Positions 36,256 to 44,539 of a stretch of 48,589 bases of DNA are shown one piece after another. Both the position numbers and the translations under genes were made by a program. The DNA is taken from assembly GCA_025980325.1 (NCBI GenBank), contig JAICXQ010000012.1, forward strand, positions 1-48,589, read 5' to 3'. Source of the DNA: Frankiales bacterium (GTDB taxonomy: Bacteria > Actinomycetota > Actinomycetes > JAFAQI01). The notes below the pieces were generated by a model. The model had not been told where the DNA came from, ran no database searches, and saw only the letters and a list, made by a program, of their open reading frames with translations. Positions within the stretch are counted from its first letter, which is position 1, and every line of letters starts with the position of its first letter.

Positions 36256-37803
36256 CTACACGGGAGTGACGCCGTGGCGGCGGCGGCTGAAGGTCCGGTC
36301 CTTGCCCGCGTACGCCGCGAGGCGGCGGATCAGCTCGTCCCGCAACGACTCCGGCTCGACGATCGCGTCGACGACGAGCTCGCTCGCCAACCTGACGATG
36401 TCGATGTCGGCGTTGTACTCGTCGCGCAGCTTCTGCACGAACTCGGCCCGCTCGGTCTCGTCCTCGATCGCCTGAATTCTGTTGTAATACACGGCATTCA
36501 CCGCTGCCTCGGCACCCATCACCGCGATCATCGCAGTCGGCAGCGCGAGCGTCGCGTCGGTGTCGAAGCCGGGCCCGGCCATCGCGTACAGACCCGCGCC
36601 GTACGCCTTGCGCACGATCACCGAGATCTTCGGCACCGTCGCCTCGGACACCGCGCTGATCATCTTCGCGCCGTGGCGGATGATGCCCTCGCGTTCGACC
36701 GCGGTCCCGACCATGAACCCGGGGACGTCGGCGAGAAAGACGAGCGGCACGTTGAACGCGTCGCAGAGCTGGATGAACCGGGTCGCCTTGTCGGCCGAGT
36801 CGACGAACAGCACGCCGCCTTTGAACATCGGGTTGTTCGCGACGACGCCGACGACCTTGCCGTCGAGCCGGCCGAACCCGACGACGACCTCGCGGGCCCA
36901 CAGCGCGTGAATCTCGAAGAAGGATCCGTCGTCGAGGAGCGCCTTGACGTAGCGGCGCATGTCGAACGCCTGCCGCTCGCTCGCCGGCACGAGCGCCCGC
37001 AGATCGCCCGAACCAGGCCCGGCACCGCCCTCGATCGCGGGCGGATCCTGTGTCCAGTTGGACGGCAGGTACGACAGGTAGCTGCGGACGAGCCCGATCG
37101 CCTCCGGCTCGTCGGCGGCGAGGAAGTGACCGACGCCGGAGACCGAGCAGTGCATCTTCGCGCCGCCCATCTCCTCCAGCGTCGTCTTCTCGCCGACGAC
37201 CATCTCGACCATCCGGGCCGAGCCGAGGTACATGGACGCGTTGCCCTCGACCATCACCACGACGTCGCAGAACGCGGGAATGTACGCGCCCCCGGCCGCG
37301 GACGGCCCGAACAGCGCGCAGACCTGCGGGACCGAGCCGCTCGCGCGCACCTGGTTCCAGAAGATCCGGCCGGCACCCCGGCGGCCGGGGAACATCTCGA
37401 CCTGGTCGGTGATCCGCGCGCCGGCCGAGTCGACCAGCCACACCATCGGCACGCCGGTGCGGTACGCCGTCTCGATGATCCGGATGATCTTCTCGACCGT
37501 GCGCGCGCCCCACGATCCGGCCTTGACCGTCGAGTCGTTGGCCATCAGGCAGACCGGCCGGCCGTCGACGTTCGCCGTACCGGTGACGACACCGTCGGCC
37601 GGCAGGTCCGCGGCGAGCGCGTTGGCGAACACACCGTCCTCGACGAACGAGCCGTCGTCGACGAGCATGCGGATCCGCTCGCGGGCGAACAATTTGCCCT
37701 TCTCGGCATTGGCCTCGTGGTACTTCGGCGCGCCGCCGGTGACAATCCGGTCCCGCAACGCAGCGAGATGCGGGTGCCCTGGCTCGTCAGTGGTGTCGGT
37801 CAC
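36256..37803 (-). CDS. Acyl-CoA carboxylase carboxyltransferase (beta) subunit
   Basis: The protein transfers a carboxyl group from biotin to an acyl-CoA. Two crotonase-like halves are visible: VWLVDSAGARITDQ (near residue 122) with GPSAAGGAYIPAF (near 166), and VFLADVPGFMVG (near 352) with IVRKAYGAGLYAM (near 397). Length is 515 residues. The sequence differs from AccD5 in this window and from the remembered methylcrotonyl-CoA carboxylase pattern, so the substrate is unclear. No biotin carboxylase is adjacent; AccA at 48 kb could serve both. GTG at 37803 has TACCCT 8 nt upstream. Confidence 0.9.
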   Translation of the reverse strand: MTDTTDEPGHPHLAALRDRIVTGGAPKYHEANAEKGKLFARERIRMLVDDGSFVEDGVFANALAADLPADGVVTGTANVDGRPVCLMANDSTVKAGSWGARTVEKIIRIIETAYRTGVPMVWLVDSAGARITDQVEMFPGRRGAGRIFWNQVRASGSVPQVCALFGPSAAGGAYIPAFCDVVVMVEGNASMYLGSARMVEMVVGEKTTLEEMGGAKMHCSVSGVGHFLAADEPEAIGLVRSYLSYLPSNWTQDPPAIEGGAGPGSGDLRALVPASERQAFDMRRYVKALLDDGSFFEIHALWAREVVVGFGRLDGKVVGVVANNPMFKGGVLFVDSADKATRFIQLCDAFNVPLVFLADVPGFMVGTAVEREGIIRHGAKMISAVSEATVPKISVIVRKAYGAGLYAMAGPGFDTDATLALPTAMIAVMGAEAAVNAVYYNRIQAIEDETERAEFVQKLRDEYNADIDIVRLASELVVDAIVEPESLRDELIRRLAAYAGKDRTFSRRRHGVTPV

Positions 37804-37811
37804 GCTTGCGG

Positions 37812-37817
37812 AGGGTA
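37812..37817 (-). promoter_or_regulatory. -10 box of the carboxyltransferase gene
   Basis: TACCCT on the reverse strand ends 8 nt before the GTG, with no Shine-Dalgarno sequence, suggesting a leaderless mRNA. Confidence 0.4.
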
Positions 37818-37901
37818 GCGAGGGTCGCGCGAATCGCGCGAAACCCCGGCGGGCCGACCCGGCGATCGTTAGCCTTCGGGCGAGGCGAAAGGGGCTTTTC
37901 G

Positions 37902-38549
37902 ATGCGTGTAGAGACTGCCGGTGTCGTCCTGTTCCTGCACATCACCGTCGCGATCGTCGCGTTCGCGATGGCCGGCGTGCTGCACACCTCGTTGCAGGTG
38001 ATCGGCCGGGCCCGGCGGGTGGAGCACATCCGCACCTGGGGTGTGGTCGCGCACAAGATCGAGCCGCTGTTCCCGCTGATGGCGCTGCTGCTGCTCGGTT
38101 TCGGCGCGTGGCTGGTGCATCTCGGGCAGCACAGCGCGGACAGGTTCTCGTTCTCGACCTCCTGGATCCTCACCGGGATCATCACGCTCATCGTCGTCGA
38201 AGCGATCGGCGGCGCGGTCCTCGCCCCGCGCGGCAAGAAGCTCACCCACCTCATCGCCGAAGCGCCGGACGGCGAGGTCCCGGCCGAGCTGCGCCGGGCC
38301 GCGCGCGACCCGATGTTCTGGGACATGGCGCACCTGACGACCTTCAGCTTCCTCGGCATCGTCTTCGTGATGGCGGCCAAGCCCGACGGCGCCTGGGCGG
38401 CGCTGTTCCCGATCGTCGGCGCGGTCGTCGGCGTCGTACTGTCGCGCTGGCAACTGCGGGCCATGCCGGCGTACGACGCGCCCGCCGCGAGCGTTCCGGA
38501 TCAACGTGCGACGAGCGTCGTGACCGAGACCGCTACCCAGCCGCGGTAG
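37902..38549 (+). CDS. DUF2269-like integral membrane protein
   Basis: The function is unknown. The 215-residue protein has four hydrophobic segments: about residues 6-28, 52-70, 86-104 and 145-190 (the last probably two helices). A histidine lies in the first (FLHITVAIVAF). The DUF2269 assignment is from general pattern and is moderately sure. ATG at 37902 was chosen over upstream starts because AAGGGG lies 8 nt before it and the membrane segment then starts at once. Its end overlaps the convergent HMG-CoA lyase gene by 17 bp. Confidence 0.8.
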   Translation: MRVETAGVVLFLHITVAIVAFAMAGVLHTSLQVIGRARRVEHIRTWGVVAHKIEPLFPLMALLLLGFGAWLVHLGQHSADRFSFSTSWILTGIITLIVVEAIGGAVLAPRGKKLTHLIAEAPDGEVPAELRRAARDPMFWDMAHLTTFSFLGIVFVMAAKPDGAWAALFPIVGAVVGVVLSRWQLRAMPAYDAPAASVPDQRATSVVTETATQPR

Positions 38550-39450
38550 TCCGCGTCCGCGGACCGGCCCGCAGCACCTGGGACGGCAACGTCCGCCCGA
38601 CGATCCGCTCGGCCGTCGCGGCCGCGTCGATCAGCGCATCGAGGTCGACGCCGGTCTCGACGCCCATGTCCTCGACCATGTGCACGAGCTCCTCGCTCGC
38701 GACGTTGCCGGTGGCACCGGGCGCGTACGGGCAGCCGCCGAGCCCGCCGACGCTCGCGTCGAAATCGCTGACACCGAGTTGCAACGCGGTGGGCACGTTC
38801 GCGAGCCCGGTGCCGCGGGTGTTGTGGAAGTGCAGGTTCAGCGGCACGTCCGCGTACGCCGACCGGAACTCGCCGACCAGCCGGGCGACCCGACCCGGCG
38901 TCGCCATCCCGGTCGTGTCGCCCAACCAGATGCCGTCGGCGCCGTCATCCACCGCGCGGGCGGCGACGTGGATCACTCGCTCGACCGCGACGTCGCCCTC
39001 GTACGGGCAGCCCCACGCGGTCGAGACGATGACCTGCACGGTGCGGTTCGCGTCGTGCGCCAACGAGATGAGTGCGGCGATGTCGTCGAGCGACTCGTCG
39101 GTGCTGCGGTTGACGTTGCGCCGGTTGTGCGTGTCGCTCGCGCTGACGACGACCTCGATCTCGGCGAAGCCCGCGTCGAGGGCGCGTTGCGCGCCTTTGA
39201 GATTCGGCACCAGCGCGGAGTAACGCACGTCGTCGTTGCGCGCGATCTGCCGCCACACGTCGTCCGCGTCGGCCATCTGCGGGATCGCCTTGGGATGGAC
39301 GAAACTGACCGCTTCGATCCGCCGTACGCCGGTCTTCGACAGCGCGTCGATCAGCTCGACCTTCGCCTCGGTCGGCACCGGCGCCTCGTTCTGCAACCCG
39401 TCGCGCGGGCCGACCTCGCGAAGGCTGATCGACGCCGGTAGATCGCTCAC
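38533..39450 (-). CDS. Hydroxymethylglutaryl-CoA lyase
   Basis: The enzyme splits HMG-CoA into acetyl-CoA and acetoacetate, the last step of leucine breakdown. It is a TIM barrel of the HMGL-like family: REVGPRDGLQNE (residues 11-22) holds the catalytic arginine and aspartate, HFHNTRGTGLANV (near 206) the metal-binding histidines, and GGLGGCPYAPGATGNVA (near 235) the catalytic cysteine loop. Length is 305 residues. The GTG at 39450 is 10 bp after the cyclase stop, so they are co-transcribed or the gene is leaderless. The acetoacetate can be activated by ScoAB from this window. Confidence 0.94.
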   Translation of the reverse strand: MSDLPASISLREVGPRDGLQNEAPVPTEAKVELIDALSKTGVRRIEAVSFVHPKAIPQMADADDVWRQIARNDDVRYSALVPNLKGAQRALDAGFAEIEVVVSASDTHNRRNVNRSTDESLDDIAALISLAHDANRTVQVIVSTAWGCPYEGDVAVERVIHVAARAVDDGADGIWLGDTTGMATPGRVARLVGEFRSAYADVPLNLHFHNTRGTGLANVPTALQLGVSDFDASVGGLGGCPYAPGATGNVASEELVHMVEDMGVETGVDLDALIDAAATAERIVGRTLPSQVLRAGPRTRTTAAG

Positions 39451-39460
39451 GATCCAAACA

Positions 39461-40456
39461 TTAGTCGTCGCCGTCGCCGGCGCGACGGAGCCGGAATCCG
39501 TGCAGCAACGTATAGCCGCGGACCGGACGCGGCGGCACTCGCCGTAGCTGCCAGCGGTCGTCGCCTTCGAGTGCGGTCGCGAAGTCGCGGTCGACCAGCA
39601 CCGAACCGGGTCGCGCGAACGACGTCAGCCGGCTGGCGATGTTGACCGGTTCGCCGTAGACGTCACCGAGCCGCGCGACGACATTGCCGCACGCGACGCC
39701 GACCCGCAGGTCGGGCAGGTCGGCTTCGGCCCCGACCCGCTCGGCGAGCGACACCGCGATCTCGGCGCCGGCCGCCGCCTCGTCGGCGGTGAACATGACC
39801 TCGTCGCCGACCGTCTTCACGACCCGGCCGCCGGTTGCCGCGATGACGTCGTACGCGATCGCCTCGAACCGGTCGACCAGCGCGGCCAAGGTGTTCTCGT
39901 CGACGTGGCGGGTGAGCGACGTGAAGCCGACGAGGTCGGCGAACCCGACCACCATCGGCCGCGCGGCCGCGTCGCCGGGGCCGGCGGCGAAGGTACGCGC
40001 CGCGGTCGCGGCGAGATGCCGCCGCCACACGTAACCGATCAGGCCTTCCATGACCGGTACGAGCTCGCGGGCGGCGACGGTCGCGTCCTCGGGGCTCATC
40101 GGCGCGGTACTGCCGGTCCCCGACCCACTCGACAGGGCCGCGGTCAGCGTCGCGACCTGCCATTCGGCCAGCCGGGACAGCGCCTGCCCCATCGCGCGGG
40201 TGACCGCGAGCTGCTGGCCGCGGTCGAGGATGCCCATGTCGACGAGCGACTGCACGGTCCGCAGCGCCTCGACGTCGCGGTCGGTGAAGGCGACGTTGCC
40301 GTCGTCGACGTCGGCGAAGCCGAGCGCCCGCCACAGTGTCCGCGCGTGCTCGATGTCGACCTCGGCCCGCTCGGCGACCTCGGTGCGCGTGTAGCGGCGC
40401 GACCCGCCGAGGACCTCGCTTTCGAGCTGGTCGAGCGGTGCGCGCGGTTCGGTCAC
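39461..40456 (-). CDS. Class III adenylate/guanylate cyclase with N-terminal regulatory domain
   Basis: The C-terminal half is a class III nucleotidyl cyclase: FADLVGFTSL (near residue 168) with the first metal aspartate, VVKTVGDEVMF (near 208) with the base-recognition lysine and second metal aspartate, and PVNIASRLTSF (near 268) with the transition-state asparagine and arginine. All key residues are present, so it should be active; the lysine favours ATP. The first 150 residues include a MerR-like helix-turn-helix stretch (YTRTEVAERAEVD, then TDRDVEALRTVQ). There is no membrane segment. GTG at 40456 lies 223 bp from divergent cspA. The total is 331 residues. Confidence 0.92.
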   Translation of the reverse strand: MTEPRAPLDQLESEVLGGSRRYTRTEVAERAEVDIEHARTLWRALGFADVDDGNVAFTDRDVEALRTVQSLVDMGILDRGQQLAVTRAMGQALSRLAEWQVATLTAALSSGSGTGSTAPMSPEDATVAARELVPVMEGLIGYVWRRHLAATAARTFAAGPGDAAARPMVVGFADLVGFTSLTRHVDENTLAALVDRFEAIAYDVIAATGGRVVKTVGDEVMFTADEAAAGAEIAVSLAERVGAEADLPDLRVGVACGNVVARLGDVYGEPVNIASRLTSFARPGSVLVDRDFATALEGDDRWQLRRVPPRPVRGYTLLHGFRLRRAGDGDD

Positions 40457-40542
40457 CCCGTGATCTTCGCGCACTCGCCGGCTTGGCGAACCCTGGCTGA
40501 TCGAATGTCGCGACCACCCTTCTAGTGGGCGCCTGATCGTGT

Positions 40543-40548
40543 TAGCCT
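40543..40548 (+). promoter_or_regulatory. Predicted -10 box of cspA
   Basis: TAGCCT, with TTCTAG at 40520-40525 as a weak -35 at 17 bp spacing, would start a leader of about 125 nt containing the terminator-like hairpin at 40581-40611. Confidence 0.4.
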
Positions 40549-40580
40549 CGCCGACGAGGTCGCAGTTCTCGTTGTGCATG

Positions 40581-40611
40581 ACGCCCGCGGGATTCGCGGG
40601 CGTTTTGTCTT
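40581..40611 (+). terminator. Intrinsic terminator-like hairpin in the cspA leader
   Basis: acgcccgcg at 40581-40589 pairs perfectly with cgcgggcgt at 40595-40603 around a 5-nt loop, followed by tttgtctt. No forward-strand gene ends upstream, so the terminator must act on the cspA leader itself, as an attenuator or as the end of a short RNA. Confidence 0.7.
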
Positions 40612-40679
40612 CAGGGGAAGACACCGCAGCGGCCAAGTCCCTGGAAGGCAGGGGCGTATCGAGCCAGGAAGGTAGAAAC

Positions 40680-40883
40680 ATGGCTCAAGGCACCGTGAAG
40701 TGGTTCAACAGCGAGAAGGGCTTCGGCTTCATCGCTCCGTCCGACGGAAGTCCGGACGTGTTCGTCCACTTCTCCGCCATCCAGGTTCAGGGCTACAAGA
40801 GCCTCGACGAGGGGCAGAACGTCGAGTTCGACGTCACGCAGGGCCAGAAGGGCCTGCAGGCGGAGAACGTCCGCCCCGTCTAA
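40680..40883 (+). CDS. cspA: Cold-shock protein
   Basis: The 67-residue protein is a single cold-shock domain that binds single-stranded nucleic acid and melts RNA structure. The RNP1 motif KGFGFIAP is at residues 14-21 and the RNP2 motif VFVHFSAI at 27-34. ATG at 40680 has AGGAAGG about 7 nt upstream. An in-frame ATG at 40578 would add 34 residues, but it would be translated through the terminator hairpin, so it is not preferred. The long leader is typical for regulated cold-shock genes. Confidence 0.96.
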   Translation: MAQGTVKWFNSEKGFGFIAPSDGSPDVFVHFSAIQVQGYKSLDEGQNVEFDVTQGQKGLQAENVRPV

Positions 40884-40892
40884 GCGGCGCAA

Positions 40893-40930
40893 GGTCTCGC
40901 CTTCCCGGCTCGCGCTGGGAAGGCGAGACC
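40893..40930. terminator. 14-bp perfect hairpin between cspA and rbpA
   Basis: ggtctcgccttccc at 40893-40906 pairs perfectly with 40917-40930 around a 10-nt loop, nine bases after the cspA stop. It lacks a T-run. It may end cspA transcription or protect its 3' end. Confidence 0.6.
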
Positions 40931-40963
40931 GCTGTCCGGACCATCCACCTCAAGGAGCAGGTT

Positions 40964-41320
40964 GTGAAATCCCGAGGATCCGTCCTTCGCGGCGGCCGTA
41001 TCGGCGGTGCACCCGGCGCAGAGGTGGATCGCGGCGGCGCCATCGAGCCCCGCCACCCCGTTCCGTACTGGTGTTCGGCCGGCCACGAGAGCCGGCCGGT
41101 GTTCGCGACCACGGCGGAGATTCCCGACTCCTGGCCCTGCGACCGCTGCGGTCGCCCGGCCGGTCGCAGCGAGGAAGCCCCGCCCCCGCCCCCGCCGCCG
41201 CTCGGCGCCTCGCCGAAGACGCCGTGGGAGTTCCTGATGATGCGGCGCACGATCGAAGACGGCGAGAAGCTGCTCGACGAAGCTCTGGCGAAGCTGCGCG
41301 CTTCGCGCGAACGCCGCTAG
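40964..41320 (+). CDS. rbpA: RNA polymerase-binding protein RbpA (zinc type), divergent linker
   Basis: RbpA binds RNA polymerase and the principal sigma factor and stabilises open promoter complexes. VLRGGRIGG at residues 8-16 matches the conserved N-terminal arm. The zinc cysteines are in YWCSAGH and WPCDRCG. The sigma-interacting domain is TPWEFLMMRRTIEDGEKLL near the C-terminus, with the arginine pair. The linker before it, which is basic in the proteins I remember, is proline-rich here (EEAPPPPPPPLGASPKT). GTG at 40964 has AAGGAG upstream. The stop shares a CTAG with the convergent PH-domain gene. It may be a paralogue (RbpB-like) rather than the main RbpA. Confidence 0.88.
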   Translation: MKSRGSVLRGGRIGGAPGAEVDRGGAIEPRHPVPYWCSAGHESRPVFATTAEIPDSWPCDRCGRPAGRSEEAPPPPPPPLGASPKTPWEFLMMRRTIEDGEKLLDEALAKLRASRERR

Positions 41321-41808
41321 CCCGTTAAGGCTTCGACGCAGCGGTAGACCTCGCGCTGCACCTGCTCGACCCTCGGTACCTCCGGCAGTTCGACCTGCCC
41401 GTGCTCGCCGGCCGACTCGATCGTCAGCGTCCCGCAGCCGAGCATGCGCTCGAGCAGCGAATGGTGGAACGACACGTCGTTGACCCGGGTCAGCGGCACG
41501 TCGCGCCCGCTGCGACCGAACACCCCTTGCCGGATGACCACCCGATGCGTGGTCAGGACGTAGCGAGTCGTCAGCCAGCGCAGCCACGGCCAGACCGCGA
41601 ACCGCAGTAATACGGCCAGCGCGACCGCGGCGATCGCGAGCCGCCCCGCCGTCTGCAATGAACCCGAGGGCAGCACGAAGATGGCGTACGTCGCGACCCC
41701 CGCGACGATCGGCACCAGCGCGGCCGGTACGACGAGCCGCTTCCAATGCGGGTGCAGGTCGAGCACGACCTCTTCGCCGTCGCCGAGCAGCCGCCGCGGG
41801 AACGCCAC
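41317..41808 (-). CDS. PH-domain membrane protein (bPH2)
   Basis: The function is unknown. Two membrane segments lie at about residues 27-45 and 53-72, followed by a bacterial PH domain ([24 protein letters not shown], then [23 protein letters not shown]). The total is 163 residues. GTG at 41808 comes 1 bp after the birA stop, so they form an operon, as in mycobacteria (Rv3278c-Rv3279c by recall). The gene ends on the CTAG shared with rbpA. Confidence 0.9.
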   Translation of the reverse strand: MAFPRRLLGDGEEVVLDLHPHWKRLVVPAALVPIVAGVATYAIFVLPSGSLQTAGRLAIAAVALAVLLRFAVWPWLRWLTTRYVLTTHRVVIRQGVFGRSGRDVPLTRVNDVSFHHSLLERMLGCGTLTIESAGEHGQVELPEVPRVEQVQREVYRCVEALTG

Positions 41809-41809
41809 G

Positions 41810-42619
41810 TCAGACCGCCGCGCTCACGTGGACCACGTCGCCCACGGACAGTGCCTCGGTGGACCCGTCGGGCCGCCGGACGACGAGCCGACCGCTGTCG
41901 TCCACCGCCTGCGCCAAACCCGGCATTCGCGAACCCCCTGGCAACTCCACGACGACCTCGCGCCCGATCGTGTCGCAGATCTCCCGGTACGCGGGCACAA
42001 CCGCCGACGGCGCGCCGTTCGCCTCGGTCCACGTCGCCAGACGGCGGCCGAACGCGCGGAAGATCTCCTTCGCCAGCGATTCGCGATCGGCGACGCCGCC
42101 TTCGAGCGCGATGCTGGTCGCGGTCGGGACCGGGAGCTCGCCCGCGCGGACCGACACGTTGACGCCGATCCCGACGACGACGGCGTCGTCGACCCGCTCG
42201 GCAAGGATCCCGGCGACCTTGCGGCCGGACAGGAGCACGTCGTTGGGCCACTTCAGCACCGCCGGCACCTCCGCGACGGAGCGGAGGGCCTCGGCGACCG
42301 CGACCCCGGCGAGCAACCCGACGAGCGGCCACGCCGGTGGCGGCGGTGCGGGCCGCAGCAACGCCGAGCCGAGCACGCAGGCCCGCGCCGGCGCCTCCCA
42401 GCGACGATCCAGCCGGCCCCGGCCCGAGGTCTGCTCCTCGGCCAGCAACACGAGCCCGGCGGCTTCGCCGCGCCGTGCGGCCGCGGCGAGATCGGCGTTG
42501 GTCGACGCGGTGCTCTCCACTACCTCGAGCGCACGCCACCCGCCACCGTCGACGAGCGCATGCCGCAACCGCGGCGCGGACAACGGCGGCCGGTCGAGGT
42601 CGGACCAGCGCGACGGCAC
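41810..42619 (-). CDS. birA: Biotin-[acetyl-CoA-carboxylase] ligase
   Basis: BirA attaches biotin to carboxylase carrier proteins. The biotin/ATP-binding loop GRGRLDRRW is near residue 71, and [18 protein letters not shown] (near 125) is the catalytic core. A C-terminal SH3-like domain ends with SVGDVVHVS. There is no N-terminal DNA-binding domain, so this is a class I ligase and not a repressor. GTG at 42619 was chosen because it fits the family start and has TAGCGT 7 nt upstream; the longer frame to 42853 runs antisense through accD5. The gene diverges from accD5 across only 19 bp. Confidence 0.95.
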   Translation of the reverse strand: MPSRWSDLDRPPLSAPRLRHALVDGGGWRALEVVESTASTNADLAAAARRGEAAGLVLLAEEQTSGRGRLDRRWEAPARACVLGSALLRPAPPPPAWPLVGLLAGVAVAEALRSVAEVPAVLKWPNDVLLSGRKVAGILAERVDDAVVVGIGVNVSVRAGELPVPTATSIALEGGVADRESLAKEIFRAFGRRLATWTEANGAPSAVVPAYREICDTIGREVVVELPGGSRMPGLAQAVDDSGRLVVRRPDGSTEALSVGDVVHVSAAV

Positions 42620-42625
42620 GCCCCG

Positions 42626-42632
42626 TACGCTA
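42626..42632. promoter_or_regulatory. Overlapping opposed -10 boxes of accD5 and birA
   Basis: On the forward strand TACGCT (42626-42631) lies 7 nt before the accD5 ATG. On the reverse strand TAGCGT (42632-42627) lies 7 nt before the birA GTG. The two share five base pairs, so both promoters cannot be open together. Confidence 0.55.
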
Positions 42633-42638
42633 CGGCGC

Positions 42639-44210
42639 ATGGACCTGCCCGATCTGCGGACGACGGCCGGCAAGCTGGCCCAGCTCGACCACAAGGTCGA
42701 CGAGGCCGTCCACGCCGGCTCGCAACGCTCGATCGACGCGCAGCACGCCAAGGGCAAGATGACCGCGCGCGAACGCATCGACGCGCTGCTCGACGAGAGA
42801 TCGTTCGTCGAGCTCGACGCCCTCGCCCGCCACCGCGCGCACGACTTCGGCATCGAGGCGAACCGTCCCTACGGCGACGGCGTCGTCACCGGCCACGGCA
42901 CGATCGACGGCCGGCCGGTGTGCGTGTTCAGCCAGGACTTCACCGTCTTCGGCGGCAGCCTCGGCGAGGTGTTCGGCGAGAAGATCGTGAAGGTGATGGA
43001 TCTCGCGCTGCGCAACGGATGCCCGGTCATCGGCATCAACGACAGCGGCGGCGCGCGGATCCAGGAAGGCGTCGTCGCCCTCGGTCTGTACGCGGAGATC
43101 TTCTACCGCAACGTCATGGCGTCCGGCGTCGTCCCGCAGATCTCGCTCATCATGGGGCCGTGCGCCGGCGGCGCGGTCTACTCCCCCGCCATCACCGACT
43201 TCACCGTCATGGTCGACCAGACGTCGCACATGTTCATCACCGGCCCGGACGTCATCAAGACCGTCACCGGCGAGGACGTGACGTTCGAGGAGCTCGGCGG
43301 CGCGCGCACGCACAACAGCAAGTCCGGCGTCGCGCACTTCCTCGGCCAGGACGAGAAGGACGGCATCGAGCTCACCCGCGCGCTGCTGTCGTTCCTGCCG
43401 AGCAACAACCTCGACGACGCGCCGTCGTACGCCGAGGAGGACCTCGACGCGCTCGCCGACGACGCGTTCCTCGACACGTTCATCCCCGACTCGTCGAACC
43501 AGCCGTACGACATCAAGACCGTCATCGAGCACGTCGTCGACGACGGCGATTTCCTTGAAGTACATGCGCTTTTCGCTCCGAACATCGTCTGCGGGTTCGC
43601 CCGCGTCGACGGCCGCAGCGTCGGCATCGTCGCGAACCAGCCGCTGCAGTTCGCCGGCACGCTCGACATCGACGCGTCCGAGAAGGCCGCGCGGTTCGTG
43701 CGCACCTGCGACGCGTTCAACGTGCCGGTGCTCACCTTCGTCGACGTACCGGGCTTCCTGCCCGGCACGACGCAGGAGTGGGGCGGCATCATCCGCCGCG
43801 GCGCGAAGCTCATCTACGCCTACGCCGAGGCGACGGTGCCGAAGGTCACCGTCATCACCCGCAAGGCCTACGGCGGCGCGTACGACGTCATGGGCAGCAA
43901 GCACCTGCGCGCCGACGTCAACCTCGCCTGGCCGACCGCGGAGATCGCGGTGATGGGTGCGCAGGGCGCGGTCAACATCCTGTACCGGCGCGAGCTCGCC
44001 GATGCACCCGACGCCGAGATACGCCGGGCCGAGCTGGTCGCCGACTACGAGCAGCACTTCGCCAATCCGTACATCGCGGCCGAGCGCGGCTACGTCGACG
44101 CGGTCATCCGGCCGTCGCGGACCCGGCACGAAGTCATCCGGGCGCTGCGGTTGCTGCGCAACAAGCGCGAGAACCTGCCGCCGAAAAAGCACGGCAACAT
44201 CCCGCTATGA
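42639..44210 (+). CDS. accD5: Propionyl/acyl-CoA carboxylase carboxyltransferase subunit AccD5
   Basis: AccD5 carboxylates propionyl-CoA (and acetyl-CoA in some species), giving methylmalonyl-CoA. Typical motifs are [12 protein letters not shown] (near residue 129), [12 protein letters not shown] (near 168), [11 protein letters not shown] (near 366) and [18 protein letters not shown] (near 405). Length is 523 residues. ATG at 42639 follows a -10 box by 7 nt with no Shine-Dalgarno sequence. The stop overlaps accE5 (ATGA). With AccE5 and the biotin carboxylase at 48 kb it should form the holoenzyme. Confidence 0.96.
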   Translation: MDLPDLRTTAGKLAQLDHKVDEAVHAGSQRSIDAQHAKGKMTARERIDALLDERSFVELDALARHRAHDFGIEANRPYGDGVVTGHGTIDGRPVCVFSQDFTVFGGSLGEVFGEKIVKVMDLALRNGCPVIGINDSGGARIQEGVVALGLYAEIFYRNVMASGVVPQISLIMGPCAGGAVYSPAITDFTVMVDQTSHMFITGPDVIKTVTGEDVTFEELGGARTHNSKSGVAHFLGQDEKDGIELTRALLSFLPSNNLDDAPSYAEEDLDALADDAFLDTFIPDSSNQPYDIKTVIEHVVDDGDFLEVHALFAPNIVCGFARVDGRSVGIVANQPLQFAGTLDIDASEKAARFVRTCDAFNVPVLTFVDVPGFLPGTTQEWGGIIRRGAKLIYAYAEATVPKVTVITRKAYGGAYDVMGSKHLRADVNLAWPTAEIAVMGAQGAVNILYRRELADAPDAEIRRAELVADYEQHFANPYIAAERGYVDAVIRPSRTRHEVIRALRLLRNKRENLPPKKHGNIPL

Positions 44211-44425
44211 CGCCGGCGCTGCGGGTCGTCGGCGGCGGCGAGCCGACGCCCGAACAGCTCGCCGCCCTCGTGCTCGCGGTGACCGCGGCGGCCGCGCAGG
44301 CCGCGGCCATCGCACCGGTCGACCCGGCCGGGCGGCGGCGCGGCGGGTGGGCCGATCGGTCGGCCGGGCTGCGCAGTCCGCTGCGCGCCGGGGTCGGTGC
44401 CTGGCGTCGCCCGAACGGCCGGTGA
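44207..44425 (+). CDS. accE5: Acyl-CoA carboxylase epsilon subunit
   Basis: The 72-residue epsilon subunit is specific to actinobacteria and bridges the alpha and beta subunits of acyl-CoA carboxylase. [21 protein letters not shown] near the N-terminus is the conserved helix, and GAWRRPNGR at the end is the usual tryptophan-containing tail. ATG at 44207 overlaps the accD5 stop. The middle is alanine-rich and poorly conserved, as usual. Confidence 0.93.
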   Translation: MTPALRVVGGGEPTPEQLAALVLAVTAAAAQAAAIAPVDPAGRRRGGWADRSAGLRSPLRAGVGAWRRPNGR

Positions 44426-44539
44426 CCACATCCGGCAAATCGGTCGATCTTTGCGGAACGGCTGACAGACCGACCGCCAAGCACCTTCCATGAGGTAGCC
44501 GGCCCCGAACCGCCGGAAACCGCGTCCTCGCCTCGTCTC

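Noticed and set aside
40578-40679. N-terminal extension of CspA from the upstream ATG
   Set aside because: It would be encoded by the terminator hairpin, has no ribosome binding site, and cold-shock proteins start directly at the domain.
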